DNA from: Shouchella tritolerans
Lineage (GTDB): Bacteria > Bacillota > Bacilli > Bacillales > Bacillaceae_D
DNA length: 64,000 nucleotides
Direction: 5' to 3'
Assembly (NCBI RefSeq): GCF_025770735.1
Contig: NZ_JAODPB010000003.1
Location: 310,001-374,000, forward strand
The translations under genes and the position numbers were made by a program. Position 1 is the stretch's first letter. The number at the start of each line of letters is the position of its first letter. The notes under the pieces are model-generated. The model was not told the origin of the DNA and made no database searches. It worked only from the letters and a program-made list of their open reading frames with translations. This document shows positions 18,251 through 26,908 of this stretch, piece by piece.

Positions 18251-21200
18251 ATGACAAAGAAAAGAATCGTACACACGATATGGATGGTTTGCTTGCTTTT
18301 TAGTTTCGTGTCTTCCGTGCCAACAAACGAAGCGCAAGGAGAAGTAGTAACCAAAACGATTTCCATCGATGGGGAGGACGTCGATCCTCATAACCGCTTT
18401 AAAGGGTTTGGAGCTGTTTCGGCCAATAATACGACACGGTTATTAATCGATTACAAAGATGAGCATCCCGAAAAATATTGGCAGATCATGAATCAACTCT
18501 TTAATCGCGAAACAGGTGCTGGGCTGGCCCATGTTAAAGTAGAACTTGGAGCTGACGTGGACTCTTCTTCCGGGACGGAACCAGCGACGATGCGTTATAG
18601 CGATGAGCCCGCTAATGTGCTAAGAGGTGCTGGGTTCCAGTTTGCCGCAGATGCCAAAACGATCAATCCTGATATTACGACTGAAATCTTGCGCTGGGGC
18701 GAGCCACGCTGGACATGGAGCGGTGCGGCTAATAACGAATATGAGAATCGGTACCAGTGGTATAAACAGACGATTGACGCTGTTTATGAAGAATATGGTT
18801 TTAAACTAGATTACGTTGGCATATCGCAAAATGAAAGGGCGATCAATCATAATGGCCGCATTGAAGTTGATTGGCTCAAGTATTTTACTGCAAGGATAAA
18901 GGAAGAACCCAACTATGAATCCGATTATCAAGACATAAAGCTTGTGGCAGCAGACGGTTATCGTGATACGGCATCGATTAGTCAAACATTACTTGACCAT
19001 CCTGAGTTAATCGACGAAATCGATGTTATCAGCTCACACTATGGATTAACCGGCTCGCTCGAGCTGGCGCAGTTGCAAAAGAAAGTAAGCGCAGAAGGCA
19101 AGGAGCCAAAAGAAGTATGGGTATCTGAAGGAATTGCCCCGATGATCAATGCACGCTACCGCCTAAATATGGAGCCACAGTATAACGGACTAGGGGGCCA
19201 GGCAGGCATTGTCGATGTTGCGTCCCGTATTATTTCTGTTTATTCGTGGACAGGGGCAGGCGATCTGCCGCTTGAAGCGGTCTCATTTGACTTTCAGCCG
19301 TCTGTAGCTGCCTTTTATGAAGGCTCTTCTTACAATCCTAAACACCTTATTAGTGCCTCCGACCCATGGTCAGGTTTCTATGAAAGTGATGGTGGGGTCC
19401 AAGCTGTCCGCCATATTATGAATTTTGTCGGCTACGATGATCGTACGACTCCTGAAAATGAGCGTTGGCAATATGTAAAAGGTGCTACTTATAGCGACGG
19501 CCATTTTTTTGACGGAGGCGTCGACGTTGATACGAGTACCGATAACTATATGACAGTAAAAGACCCTGAAACCGATGATTACACGACCATTTTTGCTAAC
19601 AATACAAAGAAACTGCGCAAATACAAGATGAAGGCTAAAAATTTGAGTGGAAAAGAGAACGCAGAAGTGCATGTCTGGGAAACACGAGGACCAGATGAAG
19701 GGCAGGCATATGATGAAAACTGGTTTAAAAATATTGAGACCATTAAACCTACCCGTGGCGAATTCGAACTCGAAGTCAAACCCTATTCGATTGTGACCAT
19801 TACTACATTGGATAGAAAAGCGGACATCGAAAACTTTGAATATCAATCACAGCCAGTCGATCTAGCAAAAGACACGATCATGGCGTTGCCTTACACGGAT
19901 GAGTTTGAATACGATGATTACCCATCTGATGAAAAAGGCAGGGATTATGTTGAACGGCGTGGAGGCACCCCTCGTTATACGACCGATCAACATGGTGCGT
20001 TTGAGGTCGTGACAGAAGCGACAAAACCAGTTTCTAAAGGAAGCGCTGAACGTACGAAACGTAAAATACCAGAAGCAGCCGCCCACGGAAATATGTTGCA
20101 ACAAAAAATCACCCCTGACATCATTGGCGCAGAATGGGCTGTCTGGGGGGGAACAGACGGAGCAGAAGCAACCAGCAATCCTTATACAGTGATTGGAGAT
20201 TTTCGTTGGGTCAACTACAAAGTGTCCTATGACTTTTTATTAGACAACTATACGCCGGAAGAAACAGGTAGAGAGAATTATGCACTCATTGGCGTTCGTC
20301 AAGTGAAAGCTGGCGGCACAGATTCTTCTGCCCCTTACAATGCTCGTGTGTTTTCGGACGGCAGGTATGAAATCTTGAGAACGGGCGCCGTTGTTAAAGA
20401 AGGCACAATGGAGGGCTTTGACCACGAAGTTTGGCATAACCTGGCCTTTGAAGCGAAGGAAAACGTGTTTACGCTGTTCGTTGACGGAAACGAAATTGCT
20501 TCTTACACCGATTCGGATTCAACTGTCATGGCTGGCAGGGTTGTGTTAGGTTCAGGTTACTATGAAACTTTATTTGACAATTTAAAAGTTGAACCGATTC
20601 CGGGCTACGCTTTTGAATCGGAAAAATACGACAGTGCTCAAGGGAAAGTATACAAGTCGGAAGCACAAGCTCTTGCAAATATCGATGAGGCCAATCCTAT
20701 CGGCTATATCGGAAACTGGCAGTATACACAAGCTGGATACGCTCATTTTAACCGAACGCTAATGACAGCAGAGACAGATGTACCTGTTTGGAGCGGAGTT
20801 ACAATCACCCATCAAGATTCAACAACGGAACAAGGATCGTTAAATAAAGTGTTTTATTCAGGGGACTGGTCTTCAAACAGCGCCAATGCCTGGGGAGCAA
20901 ACGGAGCTGCTTTTGAAATCACCTTTAAAGGTACAGGAATTAACTTGTACGGTATCACCAATCCCGCAAATGGGAGCGCCGACATTTATTTAAATGGGGA
21001 ATGGGTCGGCGAAGCAAATTACTTGAACAATAGTGAACTCACCAAAATGGTCTGGCAGATTGAAAATCTGGAAGACAGACAACATACGCTCAAAGTAGTC
21101 GCAAAAGAACGGTATACTAGCTTTAGCAAAGCCGAAATTACGACGGCAGTTCCTCCATTTGCTGTAAAAAAACGAGGACCGAGCGAGATCGTAAAATTAT

Positions 21201-21835
21201 CGGATGAGGCGGAAATTGGAGCTGAAGAAAATACGGTATATGCATTTAGGAAAAATGCATCTTGGGGATCAAACGACACGAATGCGTGGGCCCATTTTGA
21301 TGATGACCCTTATCTTTTCATACACTTTACTGGCACCGGCATCGATTACCTTGCTGGGAAAGAAGAACAGACGCTATACAAGTTCGAGCTTGACGGGAAA
21401 AACGTGGGCAACTTTGGAGTCGATCCGCGTACAGGGATTCGATATACCACCAGAGATCTTGAAGAGGGGCCGCACACATTAAAAGTGTCGCTTGGAGATA
21501 ATGAACGCAAAGAAACGTTTATGGATTACCGCGGAGTCCATATTTATAGTACGCCTCAAGCAGGCGAGCCAACGAGCACGATGATTTTTTCATTCGAGGG
21601 TTCGGGCTTTCATTTATTTGGCGCGACGCCAGATGCAGTGATTGACGTCGTTATTGACGGCCAATTAGTCGCTGAAAATGAACGAATCACTTCTAAAGGG
21701 GACCGGCAAACCTCTTACCATATTAGCGGCTTAGAAAACAAGAAGCATCTAGCAAAAATTGAAGTGAAAGGCGGCACATTTGTAGTTGATGGACTTGACG
21801 TGATCACAGGGACAACAGAAGTCAAGGAAAAGTGA
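18251..21835 (+). CDS. Large secreted GH59-like glycosidase with C-terminal beta-sandwich modules
   Basis: Exported protein of 1194 residues with a signal peptide (about 1-30) and no lipobox or cell-wall anchor. Residues about 45-400 resemble galactocerebrosidase-type GH59 enzymes: GFGAVSANNTTRLLI, LAHVKVELGAD, SSGTEPATM, the acid/base-like Glu195 in ISQNERA and a nucleophile-like Glu293 in VWVSEG. A central jelly-roll follows (about 610-780). Three related beta-sandwich segments lie near 850-960, 985-1090 and 1100-1190, with motifs such as FKGTGINLYG, FTGTGIDYLAG and FEGSGFHLFG. ATG 18251 has GGAGGAGG upstream. It is the only secreted enzyme of the cassette. GH59 assignment is moderate; a related clan-A family is the alternative. 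Confidence 0.78.
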   Translation: MTKKRIVHTIWMVCLLFSFVSSVPTNEAQGEVVTKTISIDGEDVDPHNRFKGFGAVSANNTTRLLIDYKDEHPEKYWQIMNQLFNRETGAGLAHVKVELGADVDSSSGTEPATMRYSDEPANVLRGAGFQFAADAKTINPDITTEILRWGEPRWTWSGAANNEYENRYQWYKQTIDAVYEEYGFKLDYVGISQNERAINHNGRIEVDWLKYFTARIKEEPNYESDYQDIKLVAADGYRDTASISQTLLDHPELIDEIDVISSHYGLTGSLELAQLQKKVSAEGKEPKEVWVSEGIAPMINARYRLNMEPQYNGLGGQAGIVDVASRIISVYSWTGAGDLPLEAVSFDFQPSVAAFYEGSSYNPKHLISASDPWSGFYESDGGVQAVRHIMNFVGYDDRTTPENERWQYVKGATYSDGHFFDGGVDVDTSTDNYMTVKDPETDDYTTIFANNTKKLRKYKMKAKNLSGKENAEVHVWETRGPDEGQAYDENWFKNIETIKPTRGEFELEVKPYSIVTITTLDRKADIENFEYQSQPVDLAKDTIMALPYTDEFEYDDYPSDEKGRDYVERRGGTPRYTTDQHGAFEVVTEATKPVSKGSAERTKRKIPEAAAHGNMLQQKITPDIIGAEWAVWGGTDGAEATSNPYTVIGDFRWVNYKVSYDFLLDNYTPEETGRENYALIGVRQVKAGGTDSSAPYNARVFSDGRYEILRTGAVVKEGTMEGFDHEVWHNLAFEAKENVFTLFVDGNEIASYTDSDSTVMAGRVVLGSGYYETLFDNLKVEPIPGYAFESEKYDSAQGKVYKSEAQALANIDEANPIGYIGNWQYTQAGYAHFNRTLMTAETDVPVWSGVTITHQDSTTEQGSLNKVFYSGDWSSNSANAWGANGAAFEITFKGTGINLYGITNPANGSADIYLNGEWVGEANYLNNSELTKMVWQIENLEDRQHTLKVVAKERYTSFSKAEITTAVPPFAVKKRGPSEIVKLSDEAEIGAEENTVYAFRKNASWGSNDTNAWAHFDDDPYLFIHFTGTGIDYLAGKEEQTLYKFELDGKNVGNFGVDPRTGIRYTTRDLEEGPHTLKVSLGDNERKETFMDYRGVHIYSTPQAGEPTSTMIFSFEGSGFHLFGATPDAVIDVVIDGQLVAENERITSKGDRQTSYHISGLENKKHLAKIEVKGGTFVVDGLDVITGTTEVKEK

Positions 21836-21983
21836 TTCAGCATTCAAGTGTTAATCAGGCATTGAGCAGTGATTATAAATAGGATGAACCAGTGCCCTTC
21901 AGGCGTTTTTAGCCACCAACGGTTGACCGTGAAAAGAAATGGCGTTCCGTACACGTGCGCATTGATGTATTTCGCTTAAGATG

Positions 21984-22016
21984 ATCGAGCTCTTATTACA
22001 GAAGAGCTCGATTCGT
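21984..22016 (+). terminator. Rho-independent terminator after the uronate-glycan cassette
   Basis: An 11-bp perfect stem ATCGAGCTCTT/AAGAGCTCGAT with a 7-nt loop (21984-22012) is followed by TCGTTTTG. It is the first strong stop after the GH59-like gene, about 150 bp past its end. Confidence 0.8.
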
Positions 22017-22194
22017 TTTGTATTTCATTCATCGTCGCTTGAGAAAATGCCTTGGTTGGAAAACGTCAACGAAGCATTTGTCCAATTAGCTTGCCAAAGC
22101 CATAGTCATACAGAAGTAGGGGGCTCAAGAGAAAAAACAAGTTCAAATTTCTTTCCTTACTTGCCGTAGTCGTTTTAGCTGTCAGCCCATTTTG

Positions 22195-22255
22195 TTGTCT
22201 TCCTTATTAAGGACATGATATAATACCAATCATCCAGACATCCTACGTTTGGTAA
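22195..22255 (+). promoter_or_regulatory. Promoter and candidate operator of the gntR-MFS pair
   Basis: TTGTCT (22195-22200) and TATAAT (22219-22224) are 18 bp apart, and a TG one base before the -10 makes it an extended -10. Downstream, ACCAAT (22225-22230) and TTGGTAATT (about 22249-22257) form inverted half-sites around the start of transcription, a plausible GntR target. Confidence 0.55.
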
Positions 22256-22277
22256 TTGCATATAGGAGGATTGACAT

Positions 22278-22970
22278 ATGCTTCAGAAAACAAACCGGCA
22301 AACGCTGGTTGAGCAAGTGGCACTACAAATGGAAAATATGATTGAATCCGGTAAGTGGGGTGTTGGGATGCGCATCCCGGCCGAGCCGGAGTTGATGGCC
22401 GAATTAAATGTGAGTCGCAATACGTTAAGAGAAGCGATTCGGGCGTTGATCCATGCGGGCCTTTTGAAGACGAAACAAGGAGATGGAACGTACGTTTGTT
22501 CTTCGAGTACTTTAGGAGTTGTATTGAAAAAACGTATTTTGCATTCTGATACGTTGCAAACGTTGGAAGTCCGGTATGCACTTGAGCGTGAGGGAGCACA
22601 TCTGGCGGCCCAACGGAGAACCGACAACGAGGCGCACGAACTTCTTCTTCAGTTGGAACGTTGCGAGGATGCGGCAAACCTCGGTGACATTGATCGCTTT
22701 GTAACAGCGGACATTCATTTGCATCAAAGGATCATCCATGCATCTCACAATGAAATATTGATTGAAATTTACAGCCATATCGCCGAAGCGTTGCACGATT
22801 CGATTACAAGCCTAACTCGTTATGAAGTCGATGCCAATTTCGTGGAAATGCATCGGCAACTGGTCGAAGCCATTGTTGCTAAGGACGGTGATCGTGCCGT
22901 AGTAGCGGTTCATCGCTATATTGAGGAATCGAAGGATGTTATCAGTAAAGAAGAGGGAGAGCAGCCATGA
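22278..22970 (+). CDS. GntR-family transcriptional regulator (FadR/FCD subfamily)
   Basis: Regulator of 230 residues. The N-terminal winged helix (about 8-75) contains MRIPAEPELMAELNVSRNTLREAIRALIHAGLLKTKQGDGTYV. The C-terminal FCD domain has DIHLHQRIIHASHNEILIEIY and HRQLVEAIVAKDGDRA. ATG 22278 follows AGGAGG by 8 nt. Its end overlaps the MFS gene by 4 bp (ATGA), so the two are co-translated, and it most likely controls this transporter. The effector is unknown. Confidence 0.9.
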   Translation: MLQKTNRQTLVEQVALQMENMIESGKWGVGMRIPAEPELMAELNVSRNTLREAIRALIHAGLLKTKQGDGTYVCSSSTLGVVLKKRILHSDTLQTLEVRYALEREGAHLAAQRRTDNEAHELLLQLERCEDAANLGDIDRFVTADIHLHQRIIHASHNEILIEIYSHIAEALHDSITSLTRYEVDANFVEMHRQLVEAIVAKDGDRAVVAVHRYIEESKDVISKEEGEQP

Positions 22971-24175
22971 GCGTACAAAGTGTCACGAAGTCAACTGTGG
23001 CGAAGCAGTCGACTTCATTGAGTTGGGCGCTCGTCTTTGGCATCGTCCTGATCTCACTAACAATGCGGTCGCCACTAACGTCAGTTGGCCCATTGGTAGG
23101 ATCAATTCGCGAGTCCCTTGGGTTATCGAACACTGTCGCAGGCCTGCTGACGACATTGCCGTTGCTGGCTTTCGCGCTCCTTTCCCCATTCACGCCTACG
23201 TTGGCGCGCCGTTTCGGGATGGAACGAGTCTTGTTTTGTGCATTGGTTCTCCTTATGACGGGAATCGCTGTTCGCTCGCTGAGTGCAACCATTCCTTTGT
23301 TTGCAGGCACTGTTTTACTTGGCCTCTCGATTGCAGTGTGCAACGTGCTCATTCCGAGTCTAGTTAAACGGGACTTTTCTAATAACGTTGGACTAATGAC
23401 AGGGATTTACGCAGTGTCGATGAATTTATGCGGTGCGATCGCATCTGGCATCAGCGTTCCCCTTGCCCGTAATCTCGGTTTCGGTTGGAATGGCGCACTT
23501 GGAGTCTGGGGCATACTTGCTTTGATCGCTGCGCTATTTTGGTTCCCTAGAGTTCGGGGGAATCACACATCAGCTGTGGGCACAACGAATGGTGCGATGG
23601 TAAGGCGAAGCCTGTGGCGTTCACCACTGGCATGGACAATTACGCTTTTTATGGGAATGCAGTCTCTCCTTTTCTATGTTTTGATCACTTGGCTGCCTGA
23701 AATGATGACAAGCCGGGGGTTGAGTGAAGATAGCGCTGGTTGGATGCTATCGCTTTTTCAAATGGCTACGCTTCCCGTATCCTTTATCGTGCCAATCCTT
23801 GCAGGACGCATGAAGAACCAACGTTTACTGGTCACCATAATGGCTGTTTTGTTTTTTGTTTCATTAGGCGGCTTTTATTTCGGCAATCAAGCATTTATTT
23901 CGTTATGGACGATTTTACTCGGAATTGCCGGTGGATGTGCGTTTAGTTTGGCTATGATCTTTTTAAGTTTGCGGACGAAAGATGCCTACGATGCAGCTTC
24001 TTTATCCGGTATGTCCCAATCTGTTGGCTATTTGTTGGCGGCAACAGGACCAATCTTGTTCGGTTTCCTCCACGATGTCACAGCGGGATGGAATCTTCCA
24101 CTACTGTTGTTGTTTGTCGTTAGTGCTGTGCTGCTCTTATGCGGCCTAGGTGCGTCAAAAAACCACACCGTATAA
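22967..24175 (+). CDS. MFS transporter of the CynX/NimT (cyanate/nitroimidazole) subfamily
   Basis: Integral membrane protein of 402 residues with twelve predicted spans. It resembles the CynX/NimT/YycB-type MFS branch, with RSPLTSVGPLVGSIRESLGLS after span 1 and LARRFGMERVL in the loop between spans 2 and 3. Members move small anions or export drugs such as 2-nitroimidazole, so cyanate, a related anion or a toxicant is possible. It is co-translated with a GntR regulator through an ATGA overlap. A short hairpin GCTCTT/AAGAGC follows immediately at 24177-24194. Confidence 0.88.
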   Translation: MSVQSVTKSTVAKQSTSLSWALVFGIVLISLTMRSPLTSVGPLVGSIRESLGLSNTVAGLLTTLPLLAFALLSPFTPTLARRFGMERVLFCALVLLMTGIAVRSLSATIPLFAGTVLLGLSIAVCNVLIPSLVKRDFSNNVGLMTGIYAVSMNLCGAIASGISVPLARNLGFGWNGALGVWGILALIAALFWFPRVRGNHTSAVGTTNGAMVRRSLWRSPLAWTITLFMGMQSLLFYVLITWLPEMMTSRGLSEDSAGWMLSLFQMATLPVSFIVPILAGRMKNQRLLVTIMAVLFFVSLGGFYFGNQAFISLWTILLGIAGGCAFSLAMIFLSLRTKDAYDAASLSGMSQSVGYLLAATGPILFGFLHDVTAGWNLPLLLLFVVSAVLLLCGLGASKNHTV

Positions 24176-24176
24176 A

Positions 24177-24194
24177 GCTCTTACTAGAAAGAGC
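24177..24194 (+). terminator. Weak hairpin after the MFS gene
   Basis: A 6-bp stem GCTCTT/AAGAGC with a 6-nt loop starts two bases after the stop codon. No T-run follows, so it may serve only as an mRNA 3' end. Confidence 0.4.
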
Positions 24195-24361
24195 CTCGTA
24201 TTAGTTAAAATGAATGCTATAAATGATCAAATTGACTTCCAGTAAACTGTTAAAATCAAAAAGAATAGAGACAAAGCGCGCTCCCAAGGAATTGCCCCTT
24301 AACTATGATTTGGTTCACCACGTTTGGAGTTTCGACAACGACATGCAAAAAAGTAAGCGGC

Positions 24362-24398
24362 AAAACCCGCCCCTGGAATAATACTTGGGCGGGTTTTT
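24362..24398 (+). terminator. Strong terminator in the gap before merR (usable on both strands)
   Basis: A 9-bp stem AACCCGCCC/GGGCGGGTT (24364-24395) with a 14-nt loop is followed by five T; an A-run before the stem makes it usable on the minus strand too. It lies alone in the 380-bp gap 24176-24558. The remaining gap sequence shows no recognised gene; a 91-codon minus frame there resembles nothing I know. Confidence 0.75.
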
Positions 24399-24465
24399 CG
24401 GCGTGGTTCTGCGCACTTGCTTTCGCGGTACAGTTCTTCCATCGAGATTGGTCGTGAGGAAAGCC

Positions 24466-24496
24466 TTGACGTAGAGTGCACTCTAGGTGATAAGCT
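24466..24496 (+). promoter_or_regulatory. MerR-type promoter with 19-bp spacer and central palindrome
   Basis: TTGACG (24466-24471) and TAAGCT (24491-24496) are 19 bp apart, the over-long spacing that MerR proteins correct by twisting DNA. The perfect 14-bp palindrome TAGAGTGCACTCTA (24472-24485) fills the spacer. The form closely resembles operators of the AdhR/NmlR MerR subgroup (from memory). Confidence 0.85.
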
Positions 24497-24530
24497 ACAC
24501 TTAATTTCGTGGTGAAAGGAGGAATATCCA

Positions 24531-24575
24531 ATGTTCAAAAGAATGGACGAAATCTTCTATGGGCCTTCAAATTAG
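24531..24575 (+). CDS. 14-codon minicistron overlapping the merR start (possible coupling peptide)
   Basis: ATG 24531 has a near-perfect AAAGGAGG 8 nt upstream and opens a 14-codon frame ending MDEIFYGPSN-stop at 24575. The merR ATG at 24559 lies inside it in another frame and has no ribosome site of its own. Translation of the minicistron may deliver ribosomes to merR. Alternatively, a small indel has separated an original start from the gene. Confidence 0.45.
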   Translation: MFKRMDEIFYGPSN

Positions 24576-24921
24576 TCAGCTTGCGAGCGAGGTCGGATTG
24601 TCTATTCACACTCTTCGTTACTATGAAAAGGAAGGGATTCTTCCACCCGCCAAACGTAATGAAAGAGGGATTCGCATATTTGATTCGGAAGACATTGAAT
24701 GGATCAAATTCGCATGCTGCCTACGTGATTCGGGCATGAGTATTGCCGAAATGAAGCAATTTGTGCAACTGGTCAAAAAAGGAGATGAAACGAAAACTGC
24801 ACGTATCCAAATGCTTCAATTACAAATTGAACGCATCGAATCCCAATTCGAACAATTAATTCAATTCAAGGAAAACATTCAATACAAAATTGATTTATAT
24901 TCCTCTCAGGTAGGAGATTAA
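24559..24921 (+). CDS. MerR-family transcriptional regulator (AdhR/NmlR-like)
   Basis: Small regulator of 120 residues. The winged helix-turn-helix at the N-terminus reads ISQLASEVGLSIHTLRYYEKEGILPP, the MerR signature. A dimerising coiled-coil helix spans about 80-115 (QLQIERIESQFEQL). There is no C-terminal metal-binding Cys cluster. It is followed 15 bp later by an SDR gene and preceded by the diagnostic 19-bp-spacer promoter, so it presumably activates its own operon. In AdhR-type regulators the signal is reactive aldehydes; here that is only an analogy. The start lacks its own ribosome site (see the minicistron). Confidence 0.88.
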   Translation: MGLQISQLASEVGLSIHTLRYYEKEGILPPAKRNERGIRIFDSEDIEWIKFACCLRDSGMSIAEMKQFVQLVKKGDETKTARIQMLQLQIERIESQFEQLIQFKENIQYKIDLYSSQVGD

Positions 24922-24936
24922 AGGAGACGCCAGTCC

Positions 24937-25755
24937 ATGAAAACAATCATGATCACCGGTACATCTGCAGGAATCGGAAGAGCTACAGCCTTACATTTCG
25001 CAAATAAGGGATGGAACGTTATCGCTACTATGCGTTCTCCTGAAAAAGAAACGGAGTTGACCAAGGTTGAGAACGTTTGGGTTACCCATCTCGACGTTGA
25101 AAACAAGGAATCGATCCAACATGTAATCGAGCAAGGGATAGCAAAATTCGGGGAATTTGACGCCGTTGTAAACAATGCAGGTTACGGTGCATTTGGTATC
25201 TTTGAGGCTGCAACGGAAGAACAAATTCAAAGACAGTTTGATGTCAATGTTTTTGGTCTGATGCGGGTAACCAAAGCGATCTTGCCTCATTTTAGAAAGA
25301 ACCGTAAGGGAGTTATTATCAACGTTACCTCTGAGGGAGGCAGAGTCACCTATCCATTGTTTTCGCTTTATCATGCTTCCAAATTTGCCGTAAACGGATT
25401 CACTGAGTCTCTCCTTTATGAGCTGTCTCCATTTAATATTCGGGTAAAGATTGTGGAACCGGGACCCACCAAAACCGAGTTCACGGGCAGATCTAGGGAT
25501 GCTATTCAGGATACCCGGTTGACAGATTATAGTGAATTCGAGCAAAAAATCAATTTCATGTATCAAAGCCTGTTTGACCCTGAACAAATCGCTTCTCCGG
25601 AACTTGTTGCTGAAGTTATCTACAAGGCGGCAATCGATCCTTCCCGCCAACTGAGATATCATACCGGCTCTGAGTTGATGATTGAACGCGAAGAACTAAA
25701 CGATCATGAATTTATCGGTAAAATGGCTCAAAGATTTGGTATAGATATCAAATAA
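24937..25755 (+). CDS. SDR-family NAD(P)-dependent oxidoreductase
   Basis: Classical short-chain dehydrogenase of 272 residues. The Rossmann motif is TGTSAGIG (8-15), the structural motif NNAGYG, the catalytic Ser lies in INVTSEGG and the catalytic pair is YHASK. The loop after this, VEPGPTKTEF, and the C-terminal extension resemble YbbO/retinol-dehydrogenase-like SDRs. ATG 24937 has AAAGGAG upstream. It is the target gene of the adjacent MerR regulator; an aldehyde or ketone substrate is plausible but not shown. Confidence 0.9.
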   Translation: MKTIMITGTSAGIGRATALHFANKGWNVIATMRSPEKETELTKVENVWVTHLDVENKESIQHVIEQGIAKFGEFDAVVNNAGYGAFGIFEAATEEQIQRQFDVNVFGLMRVTKAILPHFRKNRKGVIINVTSEGGRVTYPLFSLYHASKFAVNGFTESLLYELSPFNIRVKIVEPGPTKTEFTGRSRDAIQDTRLTDYSEFEQKINFMYQSLFDPEQIASPELVAEVIYKAAIDPSRQLRYHTGSELMIEREELNDHEFIGKMAQRFGIDIK

Positions 25756-26319
25756 TCTTCAGCATTTCATGTGCATTTCCTATTGTGCAAAGACAGAGAC
25801 GAACAGCCTTCTAGTAAATGGGTTGCTGTTCGTCTTCGTAAATTGACTGAGGAGAAACAAATCTTCCCGTCTATTGCCCAACAGAGTCAAGTGGTTAAAT
25901 AGTTACAAAAATGAATGCTTAATTAGATTAAGTTAACTATATGAGTGTAATAAAAAGTCTGTTTTATAGAGTGTGGACTAAGGTGGAATAAAGTAAGGGC
26001 TGCCATATTCGGACCAGCTTTTACATGTTCCACTTTCGTTTCTCGCTCTCTGCCTGATAAATTTATTTACTTATATGATCGAATTTTCTGTTCATAGCTG
26101 AAAAGGCGTTATCGAAGTAGCACTTGGCTTTTCTCCGTTAACATGGGGACAATAGGCAAAGCGGTCGTTAGCTTGTAAACTTGCCGTTTTATAAGATTTT
26201 ATGAAAAACGGGGGGTTGTCAAAAGGAAGAGAACATGTCATTTGTAAGATCTATATATGATTCAATGTCGATATGCTTCAGTCAGGTATCCCCAAAGCGT
26301 AAATAAAAGGAGTGGTCAT
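25756..26319. other. 564-bp intergenic stretch, little recognisable
   Basis: After the terminator at 25797-25835 the stretch is AT-rich. It contains a 49-codon minus-strand frame (about 26091-26240) that I do not recognise, and no convincing promoter or repeat. Parts may be relics of lost genes. Confidence 0.5.
25797..25835 (+). terminator. Terminator of the merR-SDR operon
   Basis: An 11-bp stem AGACGAACAGC/GCTGTTCGTCT (25797-25834) with a 16-nt loop lies 42 bp after the SDR stop. The following TCGTAAAT is only moderately T-rich. Confidence 0.65.
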
Positions 26320-26706
26320 GTGACATTTGATCAACTATACATGGAAGCGAAAGCGGTTATACAACCTCGGAAATTATCTGACGTCGTTGAAGTCGGTGGT
26401 GTCGGTGCAGCAATTGAAACTGCGGACGGTAACATTTATACAGGTGTTTGTATTGATATGGCCTGTTCCATCGGTTTTTGTGCCGAGCATGCAGCTGCGG
26501 CGGCGATGATTACGGCTGGGGAAAGCCATATTAAGAAAATGATTGCTGTTGATTGGGATGGTCGCGTTTTACCCCCTTGTGGAAGGTGCCGGGAATTTAT
26601 TAGCCAAATGAATGACGCTAATGCCAAGACCCAGGTTATGGTATCCGAAGACCAAATTGTTTCTCTGCAAGAACTATTGCCTTACAGCTGGAGGAAGAAA
26701 AAGTGA
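26320..26706 (+). CDS. Cytidine deaminase-like protein
   Basis: Small zinc-dependent deaminase of 128 residues, the usual size for free-nucleoside (CDA) or blasticidin-S deaminases. Zinc ligands and the catalytic Glu are visible as CAEHAAA (Cys54, Glu56) and PPCGRCRE (Cys87, Cys90). The frame runs upstream to 26257, but GTG 26320 with AAAAGGAG at ideal spacing is the likely start. It stands alone between two terminators. Cytidine deamination for pyrimidine salvage is one option; the divergence from standard Cdd leaves nucleoside-antibiotic inactivation possible. Confidence 0.85.
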   Translation: MTFDQLYMEAKAVIQPRKLSDVVEVGGVGAAIETADGNIYTGVCIDMACSIGFCAEHAAAAAMITAGESHIKKMIAVDWDGRVLPPCGRCREFISQMNDANAKTQVMVSEDQIVSLQELLPYSWRKKK

Positions 26707-26815
26707 AATGGCTCTGGATCTGAATGCTTGCAAAGCGATCAACACCAGCGAGGCGAGAGTGGGGGGCCACATTTGGTTCTTAAGATTAAAAAGTTCAAGT
26801 TTTGTAATTGTAAAA

Positions 26816-26859
26816 AAAGGAAGCAACCTTTTTCGTAGGAGGAAAGCTGCTTCCTTTTG
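26816..26859 (+). terminator. Terminator of the cytidine deaminase gene
   Basis: Stem AAAGGAAGCA/TGCTTCCTTT (about 26816-26857) is followed by TTGTTTG. It lies 110 bp after the deaminase stop and before the convergent SRPBCC gene. Confidence 0.75.
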
Positions 26860-26908
26860 TTTGTAATAACACCCATGTTTCAGATCAGGCGGTTTATAAC
26901 AGTAATAT

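Larger units (their letters stand above)
21836..22277. other. 442-bp gap with terminator and promoter only
   Basis: The stretch between the GH59-like gene and the GntR gene holds the terminator at 21984-22016 and the promoter/operator at 22195-22255. A 62-codon frame at 21981 spans the terminator hairpin, lacks a ribosome site and is not accepted. Nothing else is recognised. Confidence 0.6.

Noticed and set aside
21981-22169. 62-codon plus frame after the GH59-like gene
   Set aside because: The frame contains the terminator hairpin at its start and lacks a ribosome site.
22355-23367. Several overlapping frames on both strands within the GntR-MFS pair
   Set aside because: Codon-biased shadows; the two real genes have family motifs and a coupled ATGA junction.
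24256-24531. 91-codon minus-strand frame in the gap before merR, considered as a transposase remnant
   Set aside because: It spans a strong terminator and the MerR promoter, and no transposase motif could be identified.
24991-25662. 223-codon minus-strand frame opposite the SDR gene
   Set aside because: The plus-strand SDR has all family motifs; the antisense frame has none and no ribosome site.
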